Shown here one piece after another: positions 9,740 through 18,032 of a stretch of DNA of 35,820 nt. Below the pieces are notes generated by a model. That model was not told the origin of the DNA and did not search any database. It saw nothing but the letters and a program-made list of their open reading frames with translations. Source of the stretch: Deltaproteobacteria bacterium (GTDB taxonomy: Bacteria; Myxococcota_A; UBA9160; JAFDET01). The position numbers were made by a program, and so were the translations under genes. The DNA is taken from NCBI GenBank assembly GCA_019310195.1, contig JAFDET010000014.1, positions 1 through 35,820 of the forward strand, written 5' to 3'. Each line of letters starts with the position of its first letter. Positions within the stretch are counted from its first letter, which is position 1.

Positions 9740-11089
9740 TCAGCGGCGGCGGGGGGAGTAGCTGCCGGCTTCGGGCTGGCGGCGGCCGCACCAGGGGCAG
9801 AAGTGCCAGGAGCTCTTCGACACCGGCCAGCGACAGCGGGCGCAGCGATCCGGCAGGTCGGGATGGCTCCAGGGGCGGCCGGGCTTGCGCTTGCAGACGG
9901 GGCAGTAGCGCATGAATACCTGGAGCTCGCCGGCGCAGCCGCGGCGCGCGCAGTGGCGCACCGCCTTGGAGTCGCGGCGAAGACGCCGGCCGTTCGATTG
10001 GAAGCGGCCCTTGTAGCACCACGGGCAGTAGCTCCACTCGGGCCGCACGCCCCGCTCGCACTCGGGGCACACCATCGGGTAGCTCGAGACGTCGAGGAAC
10101 GACTGCTCGGCGGCCCCGCACCACGGACAGTGGCGCATCGCCTCGGCGATCGGCCCGCTGCACTGCCGGCACTGGTACCGCATGCCCAGGGTGCGCCCGT
10201 GGGCACGGCCGAAGAGCTGGGCCTGGATGGCCAGGGGCGAGGGAGCCTCGCGCTTGCGGCGCCGGCGGCGAGGGCGCACGGGCGCCGCGTCCGCCTCCAC
10301 CCTGCGGAACGCGGCCTCCAGGGCCTCGTGAAAGACCACGGCGTCCGGGTAGCGGCGCCGCGGCTGGAACTCCATGGCCTTGCGCAGCACCTTGCGCACG
10401 GGCTCGGGAGCCTTGAAACGGAAGCGGGCGTAGCCTTCGGGCGGCCACTCGAAGGGCCAGCCGGGACGGACCCCGGTCAACAGCTCGTAGGCGATGAGGC
10501 CCAGGCTGAAGACGTCGGAGCTCATGGAGGGCTTGCCGTAGGCCTGCTCGGGCGCGATGAAGCCCAGCGTCCCGGCCTCGGTGTAGGTGGCGGTGGAGCT
10601 CTTGGCGAATCGCGACACGCCGAAGTCGCACAACGCCGCGCGGCCGTCGGGCAGAATCAGGATGTTCTCGGGCTTCACGTCCCGGTGCAGGATGCGCTGG
10701 CGATGAGCGTGGGCCAGCCCGGCGGCGGCGTCGCGGATCACGCCGAGCGCCACCTTCGCCGAACGGCGCGCCTTCGGGTACGCGTCCAGGTGGGTCGTAG
10801 CCAGATCCGCAGCCATCACGAAGCGGCCGTCGATCCAGTCGGCGTTGCGAGCGCCGACGATGTTGGGGTGCTCCAGGCGCGCGGCGATCCGGGCCTCGTG
10901 CTCGACCTCGGCCCGGCCCCACTCGGCCACGACGCCGGCGTGCGCCACCTTCAGCGCCACCGGCCGTCGCTCGACGAGGTCGGTGGCCTTCCAGACGTCT
11001 GCGAAGCTTCCGCTGCCGATGCGCGACTCGAGCCGGTACTTGCCCAGCAATGAGCCCCGTCGCAGGGCACTCTTCTCTCGTTGAACCAA
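9740..11089 (-). CDS. Ser/Thr protein kinase with C-terminal tandem zinc ribbons
   Basis: A 449-residue Hanks-type kinase. The glycine loop is GSGSFADVW (25-33), the ATP lysine Lys47 is in VALKV, the catalytic loop HRDVKPEN has Asp137 and Asn142, the metal motif is DFG (155-157), and APE at 179-181 closes the activation segment, so it should be active. No transmembrane segment is present. From about residue 315 there are four CxxC-pair modules (CRQC/CPWC, CPEC/CPWC, CARRGC/CPVC, CARC/CPWC), each resembling a double-zinc-ribbon half. They probably bind zinc and mediate protein or nucleic-acid contacts. TTG at 11089 is chosen because GGAGAGG lies just upstream and no ATG is near. The stop directly abuts the hairpin repeat. 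Confidence 0.87.
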   Translation of the reverse strand: MVQREKSALRRGSLLGKYRLESRIGSGSFADVWKATDLVERRPVALKVAHAGVVAEWGRAEVEHEARIAARLEHPNIVGARNADWIDGRFVMAADLATTHLDAYPKARRSAKVALGVIRDAAAGLAHAHRQRILHRDVKPENILILPDGRAALCDFGVSRFAKSSTATYTEAGTLGFIAPEQAYGKPSMSSDVFSLGLIAYELLTGVRPGWPFEWPPEGYARFRFKAPEPVRKVLRKAMEFQPRRRYPDAVVFHEALEAAFRRVEADAAPVRPRRRRRKREAPSPLAIQAQLFGRAHGRTLGMRYQCRQCSGPIAEAMRHCPWCGAAEQSFLDVSSYPMVCPECERGVRPEWSYCPWCYKGRFQSNGRRLRRDSKAVRHCARRGCAGELQVFMRYCPVCKRKPGRPWSHPDLPDRCARCRWPVSKSSWHFCPWCGRRQPEAGSYSPRRR

Positions 11090-11142
11090 CCTGGCCTCTC
11101 CGTATCGAGAGGTACCCGAGAAAGCCTACCCCGCACAACCCC

Positions 11143-12040
11143 TCAGGCCGGGTTCACCTCCAGGTATTGCACGCTGAAGAGGCGCTCCGGATCGGTCCAG
11201 CACGCGACCACGCTCCAGCCGGCGCCCTGCGCCAGGTCGGCGAACGGGCCGAGCCGGTACTTGTACGAGTTCTCGGTGTGGATGCGCTCGCCCGCGGACA
11301 GCGACACCTGCCGCTCGGCGATCCGAACGGTCTGGTCCCGGACGCTCTCCAGGTGCATCTCGATGCGGCCCTCGTCCTCGTCGTAGAAGGCGACGTGGCG
11401 GAAGTCGTCGGGTCGAAAATCGGCCCCCAGCTCGCGGTTGGCCCGCACCAGCAGGTTCTTGTTGAAGGCCTCGGTGACCCCCGCTGCGTCGTTGTAGGCC
11501 CTTTCCAGGGTCTCGCGATCCTTCTGCAGATCGACGCCCAGCAGCAGACCGCCGCCCTCACCCGAGATCTCGGCCACGTGCTCCAGGAAGGAGGCCGCCT
11601 GGGGCCGCGCCGGTGTAGTCGGCACAGACCGGCAGGACCTCCAGGCGGGGATAGAGCCCGTGGAGGATTGTCGCGGTCCGCTCGAGCTGCTCCCGGGAGA
11701 TGTCAATGGGCACGTAACCAGCGGGCGCGTCGAGGTGGTCCAGCAGGATGCGGGACTTGAGGCTGGCGCCACTGCCGTACTCCACCAACAGACAGCGCTC
11801 GCCCAGACATCCCGCCATCTCCTCGGCGTGGGTGCGGGTGATCTCCAGCTCGGTGCGCGTGGGGTAGTACTCCGGCGTCTCGCAGATGCGCTCGAAGAGC
11901 TCGGCGCCGCGCTCATCGTAGAAGTACTTGGAAGGAATCGACTTGGGATGCTGCTGGAGTCCGCGCAGCAGGTCGTCCCGGAAGGACGCCTGGGGCGATC
12001 CGAAGTCCAGCACTTCGGGAACCGAGGCCCGCTGATACAT
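11143..12040 (-). pseudogene. egtD: Broken egtD-like histidine N-alpha-methyltransferase (internal deletion with frameshift)
   Basis: Two reading frames together give an EgtD-like protein, the enzyme that trimethylates histidine in ergothioneine synthesis. The first frame, from ATG 12040, carries PEYYPTRTE, VEYGSGAS (SAM motif) and reaches VCADYT at about 11616. The second resumes at AASFLEHV near 11598 and contains GVDLQKD, YNDAAGVTEAFN, RIEMHL and HTENSYKY to the TGA at 11143. Between them roughly 25-30 expected residues are missing, including the FPGSTIGN segment whose Asn binds histidine in the characterised M. smegmatis enzyme. The span of 898 bases is not a multiple of three. No egtB is nearby. 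A true inactivating deletion and an assembly error remain possible; the rest of the sequence looks well preserved. Confidence 0.85.
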
Positions 12041-12048
12041 GGGGGCCG

Positions 12049-12054
12049 AGTATA
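12049..12054 (-). promoter_or_regulatory. Probable -10 hexamer for egtD remnant
   Basis: TATACT on the minus strand ends eight bases before the ATG at 12040, and no Shine-Dalgarno sequence is present. This predicts a leaderless or almost leaderless transcript. No convincing -35 box is seen. Confidence 0.5.
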
Positions 12055-12093
12055 GCCAGCGTGGCGTTTCGTCCAGGCAGGGGCGCTTGCGGC

Positions 12094-12099
12094 TATGCT
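12094..12099 (+). promoter_or_regulatory. Probable -10 hexamer, leaderless start
   Basis: TATGCT lies exactly six bases before the ATG at 12106, with no ribosome-binding site between. Transcription would start at or next to the A of the start codon. It is divergent from the egtD -10, the two hexamers being 39 bases apart. Confidence 0.5.
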
Positions 12100-12105
12100 T
12101 GGCCA

Positions 12106-12795
12106 ATGCGTCCGCTGGTGGGAGTGGCCGCCGGCGTTTACGGAAACGCCACGGGCACGTCGCGCATCGAACTCGGGCTGGATTACACCCGCGCGCTGGA
12201 GGCGTCGGGAGCGGTGCCAGTGGTGCTGCCGATCCAGGCCGACCCCGCTGACCTCGTCCAGCGCATCGCGGGCCTGGTGGTTCCCGGCGGGCCGGATTTC
12301 GTCCCGACCACGCCCTACCCCGCCGGAGTCGAGTTCGACGCCGCCCCGCCGAAACAGCTGGCCTTCGACACCGCACTGATCCAGGCGGCGCTCGAGCGCG
12401 GCACATCGTTCCTGGGCATCTGCTGGGGCATGCAGCTTCTGGCACGCGCGCTGGGCGGGTCGCTCCACCACCATCTGCCCGTGGACGTGCCGAGCGCCCG
12501 GCCGCACAAGACCGCCTCCGGCGATCTGGAGCACGGCCTGCGCGTGGAGCCCGGCACGCGTCTGGCCGCGCTGCTGGGACCCGACGCGGATCGCGTGAAC
12601 AGCCGCCATCATCAGGCGGTGGCCGACCCGGGACCGGCCCTGCGCATCAGTGCCCGCGCCGACGACGGCGTGGTCGAGGCCCTCGAACGCCCGGGTGCGC
12701 CCTTCTGCGTGGGCGTGCAGTGGCACCCGGAGCGCATGGACGCCCCCCACCGCCGCGCGCTCTTCGGCGGCTTCGTCGCGGCCTGTCGGGACTGA
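12106..12795 (+). CDS. Class I glutamine amidotransferase, peptidase C26 (PuuD-like)
   Basis: A 229-residue protein of the gamma-glutamyl-GABA hydrolase-like family. The nucleophile elbow GICWGMQLL carries Cys106 and the C-terminal QWHPE carries the catalytic His and Glu, so the triad is complete. VVPGGPDFVP and NSRHHQAV are further family landmarks. Relatives release glutamate from gamma-glutamyl compounds, but the substrate here is not known. Position next to the broken egtD invites thought of gamma-glutamyl handling in ergothioneine synthesis (the EgtC step); however, EgtC belongs to a different (class II, N-terminal Cys) amidotransferase family, so this is not EgtC. ATG 12106 fits the family start; translation appears leaderless. 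Confidence 0.85.
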   Translation: MRPLVGVAAGVYGNATGTSRIELGLDYTRALEASGAVPVVLPIQADPADLVQRIAGLVVPGGPDFVPTTPYPAGVEFDAAPPKQLAFDTALIQAALERGTSFLGICWGMQLLARALGGSLHHHLPVDVPSARPHKTASGDLEHGLRVEPGTRLAALLGPDADRVNSRHHQAVADPGPALRISARADDGVVEALERPGAPFCVGVQWHPERMDAPHRRALFGGFVAACRD

Positions 12796-12801
12796 ACGAG
12801 G

Positions 12802-12807
12802 TACCCT
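12802..12807 (+). promoter_or_regulatory. Possible -10 hexamer upstream of the acylase
   Basis: TACCCT about 19 bases before the ATG at 12826 would give a short leader containing the GGAGG ribosome site at 12817-12821. The gene could equally be read through from the amidotransferase gene 30 bases upstream. Confidence 0.3.
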
Positions 12808-12825
12808 GCCGCGCCCGGAGGTTGC

Positions 12826-14895
12826 ATGAGGACGCGTTGGATCCCGATTCTGTGCCTGGCCCTGGCCTGCGGTGCGCCGGCGCCGGAGATCCCCTCCTCC
12901 GGCCAGACCTACGACGTGCACATCCTGCGCGACAGCTGGGGCGTGCCGCACATCTTCGGCGCCCGCGACGCCGACGTGGCCTTCGGCCTGGCCTGGGCCC
13001 ACGCCGAGGACGACTTCGCCACGATCCAGGAGTCGCTCTTGATGTCGCGGGGCTCGCTGGCGGCGGTCCGGGGGCGCGACGCGGCGCGCTACGACTTCCT
13101 GTCGCGCTGGCTGCGGGTGCAGGACGTGGCCCGTGCGGCTTGGGAACGCGACCTCTCCCCCGAAGCACGCGCGGTGGCCGAGGCCTACGCCGACGGCATC
13201 AACCGCTTCGGACAGCACCACCCGGACCAGGTGCTGCCGGGTGTGTTGCCCGTCAGCGGCGTCGACCTGGCGGCCGGGTTCGTGTTCCAGAACGCGGCGT
13301 TCGTGGCGGGCGGCGAGCTGGCGCGCCTGCTGGACGAGGACCGCGCGCTGGAGGAGGAGAAGCCGGAGCCGCCCCGAGGCTCGAACTCGTTCGCCGTGGC
13401 TCCCAAACGCTCCGCGGACGGGCGCACGCGCCTGGCGGTCAACTCCCATCAGCCCTGGACCGGCCCGGTGGCGTGGTACGAGGCGCACCTGCGCAGCGAC
13501 GAGGGCTGGGAGGCCGTGGGCGGCGTCTTCCCGGGATCGCCCGTGATTCTGCACGGCCACAACCGCCACCTGGGCTGGGCCCACACCGTCAATCAGCCCG
13601 ACCTGGTGGACGTGTTCCGGCTGGAGATCCACCCGGAGGATCCGAATCGCTACCGCTTCGATGGGGAGTGGCGCGAGCTGGAGCAGCGGAAGATCCCGAT
13701 CCGCGTGCGCCTCTGGGGCCCGTTCCACTGGACCGTGCAGCGCGAGGTGCTGGCGTCGGTGCATGGCCCGGTAGTGCGCCGCAAGGACGGCACCTTCGCG
13801 GTGCGCTTTGCCGGGATCGGCGAGGGCGGCATGCTCGAGCAGATCTACCGCATGAACCGCGCGCAGAACCTGGAGGAGTTCCGCGCGGCCATGCGCCTGC
13901 ATCGCATCGCCATGTTCAACACGCTCTACGCCGATGAGGCGGGCAACGTCTGGTACGTCTACAACGCCAAGCTTCCCCTGCGCGCCGACGGCCACGACTG
14001 GAGCGGCGTGGTGGACGGCAGCACCTCCGAAACCCTGTGGAGCGAGTACCTGCCCTTCGACGCGCTGCCCCAGGTGACCAACCCGGCGTCGGGCTTCGCC
14101 CAGAACTGCAACAGCACGCCCTACCGGACCACGGACGGGACCGACAACCCGCGCCAGGACGAGTTCGATCCGAAGCTGGGCGTCGAGACACACATGACCA
14201 ACCGGGCCTTGCGTGCCCTGGAACTCTTCGGTCCCGACGCCTCGATTACCCGCGACGAGTTCTTCGCGTACAAGTTCGACATGGCCTACTCCCGGGAGTC
14301 GGACGAAGCCGGCTGGGTGCGGCAGCTCCTGGAGGCCGGCCCGCCCGAGGACCCGGAGCTGCGCGAGGCCTGGGACCGGATCGCAGCCTGGGACCTGGGC
14401 GCCGAGCCCACCAACCGCGGCACAGCCATCGGCATCCTGACCCTCCTACCCTACTGGAACGCCCTGCGCCGCGGGCTGGAGCCGCCCTCGCTGCTGGAGC
14501 TTCTGGGCCGGGCGGCCGACACGCTGCGCGAGCATCACGGCCGGCTCGACCCTCCCTGGGAACAGGTCAACCGGCTGCGCCGGGGCGACCTGGATCTGGG
14601 CGTGGGAGGCGGCCCGGACATCCTGCACGCGGTCTACGCCGAGCCCACCGACGACGGCCGAATGCGTGGTGTGGCCGGGGACTCCTACGTGCTGATGGTG
14701 GAGTGGGGACCCCGCGGCGTCCGCTCGCGCAGCATCCACCAGTTCGGCAGCGCCACCCTGGACGCCACCTCGCCCCACTACGCGGACCAGGCGGTGCTCT
14801 TCGCCAAGCGCATGACCAAGCCGGTCTGGCTCGACGAGCAGGACGTGCGCGCCAACCTCATCCGCGAGTACGTCCCCGCCGGCGCCACTCCTTAG
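12826..14895 (+). CDS. Penicillin-acylase-family N-terminal nucleophile hydrolase, exported
   Basis: A 689-residue Ntn hydrolase precursor. The N-terminus has a short hydrophobic signal ending in LALAC with Cys15, a weak lipobox, so it may be a lipoprotein or otherwise exported. RGSNSF contains the Gly185-Ser186 bond where family members self-cleave; Ser186 becomes the free nucleophile of the beta chain. Downstream motifs NSHQPW, HGHNRHLGWAHT and FAQNCNSTPY match acylases. The family cleaves amides such as beta-lactam side chains, acyl-homoserine lactones or echinocandin-type lipopeptides; the substrate cannot be chosen from sequence. ATG 12826 follows GGAGG by four bases. The stop overlaps the convergent PIMT-like stop by four bases (TTAG). 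Confidence 0.87.
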   Translation: MRTRWIPILCLALACGAPAPEIPSSGQTYDVHILRDSWGVPHIFGARDADVAFGLAWAHAEDDFATIQESLLMSRGSLAAVRGRDAARYDFLSRWLRVQDVARAAWERDLSPEARAVAEAYADGINRFGQHHPDQVLPGVLPVSGVDLAAGFVFQNAAFVAGGELARLLDEDRALEEEKPEPPRGSNSFAVAPKRSADGRTRLAVNSHQPWTGPVAWYEAHLRSDEGWEAVGGVFPGSPVILHGHNRHLGWAHTVNQPDLVDVFRLEIHPEDPNRYRFDGEWRELEQRKIPIRVRLWGPFHWTVQREVLASVHGPVVRRKDGTFAVRFAGIGEGGMLEQIYRMNRAQNLEEFRAAMRLHRIAMFNTLYADEAGNVWYVYNAKLPLRADGHDWSGVVDGSTSETLWSEYLPFDALPQVTNPASGFAQNCNSTPYRTTDGTDNPRQDEFDPKLGVETHMTNRALRALELFGPDASITRDEFFAYKFDMAYSRESDEAGWVRQLLEAGPPEDPELREAWDRIAAWDLGAEPTNRGTAIGILTLLPYWNALRRGLEPPSLLELLGRAADTLREHHGRLDPPWEQVNRLRRGDLDLGVGGGPDILHAVYAEPTDDGRMRGVAGDSYVLMVEWGPRGVRSRSIHQFGSATLDATSPHYADQAVLFAKRMTKPVWLDEQDVRANLIREYVPAGATP

Positions 14896-15764
14896 CTCCC
14901 GCGGAGCTCCTGGGTAGAGAGGCAGAAGCCCACGCCCTGGAGCCAGCAGGTGTCGTCGTGGACGTGCTCGTCGCGCCGCAGCGAGCGGACCTCGCGGACT
15001 CCGCCGCCTTCGAAGGCCCGGGCGATGCGCTTCTGCATCTCGGGATCCCGCCCCCCGAAGAGCGCCGGGATTGCAACCCCGTCGATGAAGCGGGCCTCGA
15101 ACCCTGCGCCATGCTTCACGAGTCGCAGCACCTGCCCTGCGTGGTCGCGGATCACGCGCGCGGTGACGCCGCCGGGAATCCGCGTTCCCGTGAGTGGAAG
15201 CACCAGTCGGCCGCCCACGTCCAGCGCATCCAGCCAGGAGTCCGGGGGATGCGTGACGCCGCCGCCCACCAGGATCGCGTCCAGCGGTCCTTCGAGCGGA
15301 TCGGTCCCGTCGCCGTGAACCACCTCCACCTGACGCACCCGGCGCAGGTTGCGGCGCGCCCGCTCGGCGAGTCGCGGCTCGAGCTCCAGCGCCCGCACGC
15401 GCCCCTCGCGCCCCACCAGCTCGGCCAGAATGGCCGTGTAGTAGCCGCTGCCGCAGCCCACCTGCACCACGCGGTCGCCGGCCTCCAGAGCCAGGGCGTC
15501 GATCATCTTCGCCACCAGGTAGGGCGAGCTGTTGTTGATGAAGCGCGAGACGTCCAACGCCAGGGAGCAATCCGCATAGACCTGGGCAGGATCCGCGTCG
15601 GGTGTGGAGTAGTAGCCGTCGATGCGAAACTCGAGCCAGGGACCTCGGTCCAGGAAGCGCTCGCGCGGCACGCGGGCAAAGGCCTCGCGAAGTCCCGGCG
15701 TGCGCAGCTCCAGCGCCTCCGCGAGCTCATCCGCGAACCGGCGGCGGACCTCGTCTAACCCCAC
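14892..15764 (-). CDS. PIMT-like (protein-L-isoaspartate methyltransferase family) SAM methyltransferase
   Basis: A 290-residue protein. The N-terminal FARVPRERFLD and SAM motif I VVQVGCGSGYYTAIL, followed by ALELEPRLAERARRNL and VHGDGTDPL, place it in the PCMT family. The usual GQTIS/P substrate loop before motif I is replaced by INNSSPYLVAKM, so repair of isoaspartate should not be assumed. A ~100-residue C-terminal extension follows the methyltransferase core and contains TCWLQGVGF. The start is taken as GTG 15764: the open frame extends further upstream but would run into the divergent gene, and a TAGACT hexamer sits seven bases before this GTG. Confidence 0.75.
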   Translation of the reverse strand: MGLDEVRRRFADELAEALELRTPGLREAFARVPRERFLDRGPWLEFRIDGYYSTPDADPAQVYADCSLALDVSRFINNSSPYLVAKMIDALALEAGDRVVQVGCGSGYYTAILAELVGREGRVRALELEPRLAERARRNLRRVRQVEVVHGDGTDPLEGPLDAILVGGGVTHPPDSWLDALDVGGRLVLPLTGTRIPGGVTARVIRDHAGQVLRLVKHGAGFEARFIDGVAIPALFGGRDPEMQKRIARAFEGGGVREVRSLRRDEHVHDDTCWLQGVGFCLSTQELRGS

Positions 15765-15771
15765 GCGGGTG

Positions 15772-15777
15772 AGTCTA
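15772..15777 (-). promoter_or_regulatory. Probable -10 hexamer for the PIMT-like gene
   Basis: TAGACT on the minus strand lies seven bases before the GTG at 15764, with no Shine-Dalgarno sequence, consistent with a leaderless transcript. Confidence 0.45.
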
Positions 15778-15801
15778 TGCGGTGGAGAGCGATGGTGCAG
15801 G

Positions 15802-15807
15802 TACAAT
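15802..15807 (+). promoter_or_regulatory. Probable -10 hexamer of the PpiC-HupE unit
   Basis: TACAAT at 15802-15807 would start transcription near 15814, giving a leader of about 19 bases that contains the GGGGGA ribosome site before ATG 15833. No clear -35 box is seen 16-18 bases upstream. Confidence 0.45.
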
Positions 15808-15832
15808 CCAGCCTCGCTCGTCAGGGGGAAGC

Positions 15833-16723
15833 ATGGGAGAGGATCGGGACCGCCGGGCACTCGGGCTGCTCGGCGCGGGTGCGGCGCTGGGAATCGCGCT
15901 GGCCGCATGGGGCCTCGCCGGCTCCGGCGACGCGGTGGGCGGACTGCCGGAGGGCGCGATCGCCGTCGTGAACCAGCAGCCTCTGTCGGCCGAGGCCTTC
16001 GAGCGCTTCGCCGCGGCGGTGGCCGGCGAACGACGCAGCCAGCTGGGCGCCGACGAGCGCCGGCGGCTGCTGGAGCGCATGATCGACGAGGAGCTGCTCT
16101 TCCAGCGCGGACTGGAGCTGGGCCTGGCCCGGCACGAGCCCACCGCCCGCCGCTCGATCGTGTCCGCGCTGATCGCCAGCATCGCCAGCGATGCCGAGGC
16201 CGATGAGCCCGACGAGGCGGCGCTACGCGCCTTTCACACCGACTCCCGCGAGCGATTCACGCGGCCCGGGCGCCTGTCGGTGGAGGTGGCCTTCGTGTCC
16301 GCCCGCGGCCGCGCGGAGAACGAGAGCTACGAGCGCGCTTCGGAGATCGCGCGTCGAGCCAGGGCCGGCGAGCCGCTGCCCGACGTAGCCTCCGCCCTGG
16401 GCGACGTCCCGACGGCCCCACTGCCGGCCGGGCTGCTGCCGGTGGAGACCCTGCGCCAGTACCTGGGGCCCACCGCAGCCGTGGCGGCGGAACGCCTGGA
16501 GGCCGGCGAGGTGAGCGATCCGATCCGGGGCGTCGGGGGCTACCACGTGGTGCGGCTGGTGGAGCGGACCGAGGGCGCCGTGGCGCCCTTCGACGAGGTC
16601 CGCAACCAGGTCCGCGCCGAGTACCTGCGCTCGCTGGGCGAGCGCGCACTGGCCCGCGCCATCGACGACCTGCGCGCGGACTCCACGATCCGGATCGACG
16701 ATGCGAGGCTGGACGCGCCATGA
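15833..16723 (+). CDS. PpiC/SurA-type peptidyl-prolyl cis-trans isomerase, membrane-anchored
   Basis: A 296-residue protein. Residues ~11-30 (LGLLGAGAALGIALAAWGLA) form one hydrophobic segment that would anchor the protein with the rest in the periplasm. A helical SurA-like chaperone region follows (LLERMIDEELLFQRGLELGL), then the parvulin rotamase domain with PLPAGLLPVETL, GEVSDPIRGVGGYHVVRL and a C-terminal basic helix. Family members catalyse proline isomerisation and help exported proteins fold. ATG 15833 has GGGGGA just upstream; an in-frame ATG at 15782 is upstream of the likely -10. The stop overlaps the HupE start as ATGA, so the two proteins are probably made together and the foldase may assist the membrane protein. 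Confidence 0.85.
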   Translation: MGEDRDRRALGLLGAGAALGIALAAWGLAGSGDAVGGLPEGAIAVVNQQPLSAEAFERFAAAVAGERRSQLGADERRRLLERMIDEELLFQRGLELGLARHEPTARRSIVSALIASIASDAEADEPDEAALRAFHTDSRERFTRPGRLSVEVAFVSARGRAENESYERASEIARRARAGEPLPDVASALGDVPTAPLPAGLLPVETLRQYLGPTAAVAAERLEAGEVSDPIRGVGGYHVVRLVERTEGAVAPFDEVRNQVRAEYLRSLGERALARAIDDLRADSTIRIDDARLDAP

Positions 16724-17979
16724 CGCGAACGCTGGCGCTGGCTGCGCTGGCGTCCCTGGCCCTGGGACTGCCTGGAGCGGCACTCGCCCACGGCCGTTCC
16801 ACGTCCATGTCGTCCTGGGACATCCGCGACGCAGAGCGGCCCTCGGCGCGCGTGCGCGTGCAGGCGACCTGGCTGGACCTGCAGCGCGCGCTACCCGAGC
16901 TGGGCGGACTGACTCCCGGGGTTCTCGCCACACGGCCGGATCTGGCGGCGGCCGTGGACGCCTACCTGACCAGCCACTACCGGCTGCAGGTAAACGGCGT
17001 CGCGTGCCACCCGACCGCACCGCGTGCGTCGCCGGTGCCCGACGCCACCCACGTGGCTCGCCGCTGGCGCATCCAGTGCTCGCTCGCCGGTGAGCGCTCG
17101 GTGCGGGCCGACGGCTTCACCGAGGTGATGCCGGCCCACCTGCACCTGGCCCGCCTGCGCATCGACGAAGCGGCGCCCCTGGGACGCGTATTCGTGCTGG
17201 CCTCCCCGCTGCTCGAGCTGGACCGGGCCGAAGGCCGGGAGCTGCCCCGGGCCAGTTCGTTTCGGGAGTTCGTCCGCCTGGGGATCGAGCACATCGCCAC
17301 CGGCTGGGACCACCTGGCATTCCTGCTCGCGTTGCTTCTCGTCGGCGTGACCGTATGGGAGGTGGCCACGGTGGTGACCGGCTTCACCGTCGCCCACAGC
17401 CTGACCCTGGCACTGGGCGTGCTGGGCTGGGTGCGCCCCCAGGCCGGGGCGGTCGAGGCCCTGATCGGGCTCTCGATCGTGGTGGTGGCGCTGGAGAACA
17501 CGGCGCTGACGGTTTCGGCGCGGGGGCGGCGCACGATCCTGGTCGGCCTGGCGGCACTGTTCGCCGTGTCCACGGCCGGTGCGCTGGCGGGTCGGGTCGC
17601 GGTCCCCGCCTTGGCGCTGGCCGGCATCGGCCTCTTCTCGCTGTGCTACTTCGGCCTGCTGTCGCGGGTGGCCCGACCCTTCCGGCTGCGCTGGCTGCTG
17701 GCCTTCGTGTTCGGGCTGGTGCACGGCTTCGGCTTCGCGGGCATCCTCACCGAGATGGAGCTGCCGCCCAGCCGCCTGGCCCCGGCGCTGCTCGGCTTCA
17801 ACGTGGGTGTCGAGCTGGGCCAGCTCGCCATCGTCGCCGTGGCCTGGCCCTTCCTGCGCGCACTGCTCCGAGGGCCCCAGACCCGCCGACAGCTTGTCGT
17901 GCAGGCCGGCTCCGCGGCGGTGCTGGCGGCGGGGATCTTCTGGTTCGCGTCCCGCGCGCTGGCCGCCGGCCCCCCCTGA
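16720..17979 (+). CDS. HupE/UreJ-family membrane protein
   Basis: A 419-residue protein with a signal peptide (LALAALASLALGLPGAALAHG), an extracytoplasmic domain to about residue 180, then six or seven membrane segments. GIEHIATGWDHLAFLLALLL, FTVAHSLTL, GLVHGFGFAG and FNVGVELGQL are the conserved His/Glu-bearing motifs of the HupE/UreJ_2 family. Hydrogenase- and urease-associated members are thought to move nickel, but this long form with an N-terminal periplasmic domain occurs widely without urease or hydrogenase genes, and none is seen here. The substrate is therefore open. Its ATG overlaps the foldase stop by four bases. Confidence 0.85.
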   Translation: MTRTLALAALASLALGLPGAALAHGRSTSMSSWDIRDAERPSARVRVQATWLDLQRALPELGGLTPGVLATRPDLAAAVDAYLTSHYRLQVNGVACHPTAPRASPVPDATHVARRWRIQCSLAGERSVRADGFTEVMPAHLHLARLRIDEAAPLGRVFVLASPLLELDRAEGRELPRASSFREFVRLGIEHIATGWDHLAFLLALLLVGVTVWEVATVVTGFTVAHSLTLALGVLGWVRPQAGAVEALIGLSIVVVALENTALTVSARGRRTILVGLAALFAVSTAGALAGRVAVPALALAGIGLFSLCYFGLLSRVARPFRLRWLLAFVFGLVHGFGFAGILTEMELPPSRLAPALLGFNVGVELGQLAIVAVAWPFLRALLRGPQTRRQLVVQAGSAAVLAAGIFWFASRALAAGPP

Positions 17980-17989
17980 GACCGCCGCC

Positions 17990-18017
17990 CGGCTGAAGAC
18001 GCCTTCCGGTTCAGCCG
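17990..18017. repeat. Inverted repeat between HupE and PPK2 genes
   Basis: An 8-bp perfect inverted repeat, CGGCTGAA (17990-17997) and TTCAGCCG (18010-18017), separated by 12 bases. It starts 10 bases after the HupE stop and ends three bases before the TACAAT hexamer of the next gene. It could end HupE transcription (no U-run follows) or be an operator covering the -35 region of the PPK2 promoter. Confidence 0.5.
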
Positions 18018-18020
18018 AGG

Positions 18021-18026
18021 TACAAT
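18021..18026 (+). promoter_or_regulatory. Probable -10 hexamer, leaderless start of the PPK2 gene
   Basis: TACAAT lies exactly six bases before ATG 18033. There is no ribosome-binding site, so the transcript would begin at the start codon. The inverted repeat at 17990-18017 occupies the upstream promoter region. Confidence 0.55.
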
Positions 18027-18032
18027 CTCGTG

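Noticed and set aside
7473-9761. Long plus-strand open frames antisense to prpE and other genes
   Set aside because: High GC leaves long stop-free shadow frames; their sequences are low-complexity His/Gln/Arg/Gly-rich, while the opposite strand encodes complete conserved proteins.
12106-12795. EgtC of ergothioneine synthesis beside egtD
   Set aside because: EgtC is a class II (N-terminal Cys) amidotransferase; this protein is a class I type with an internal GICWG nucleophile.
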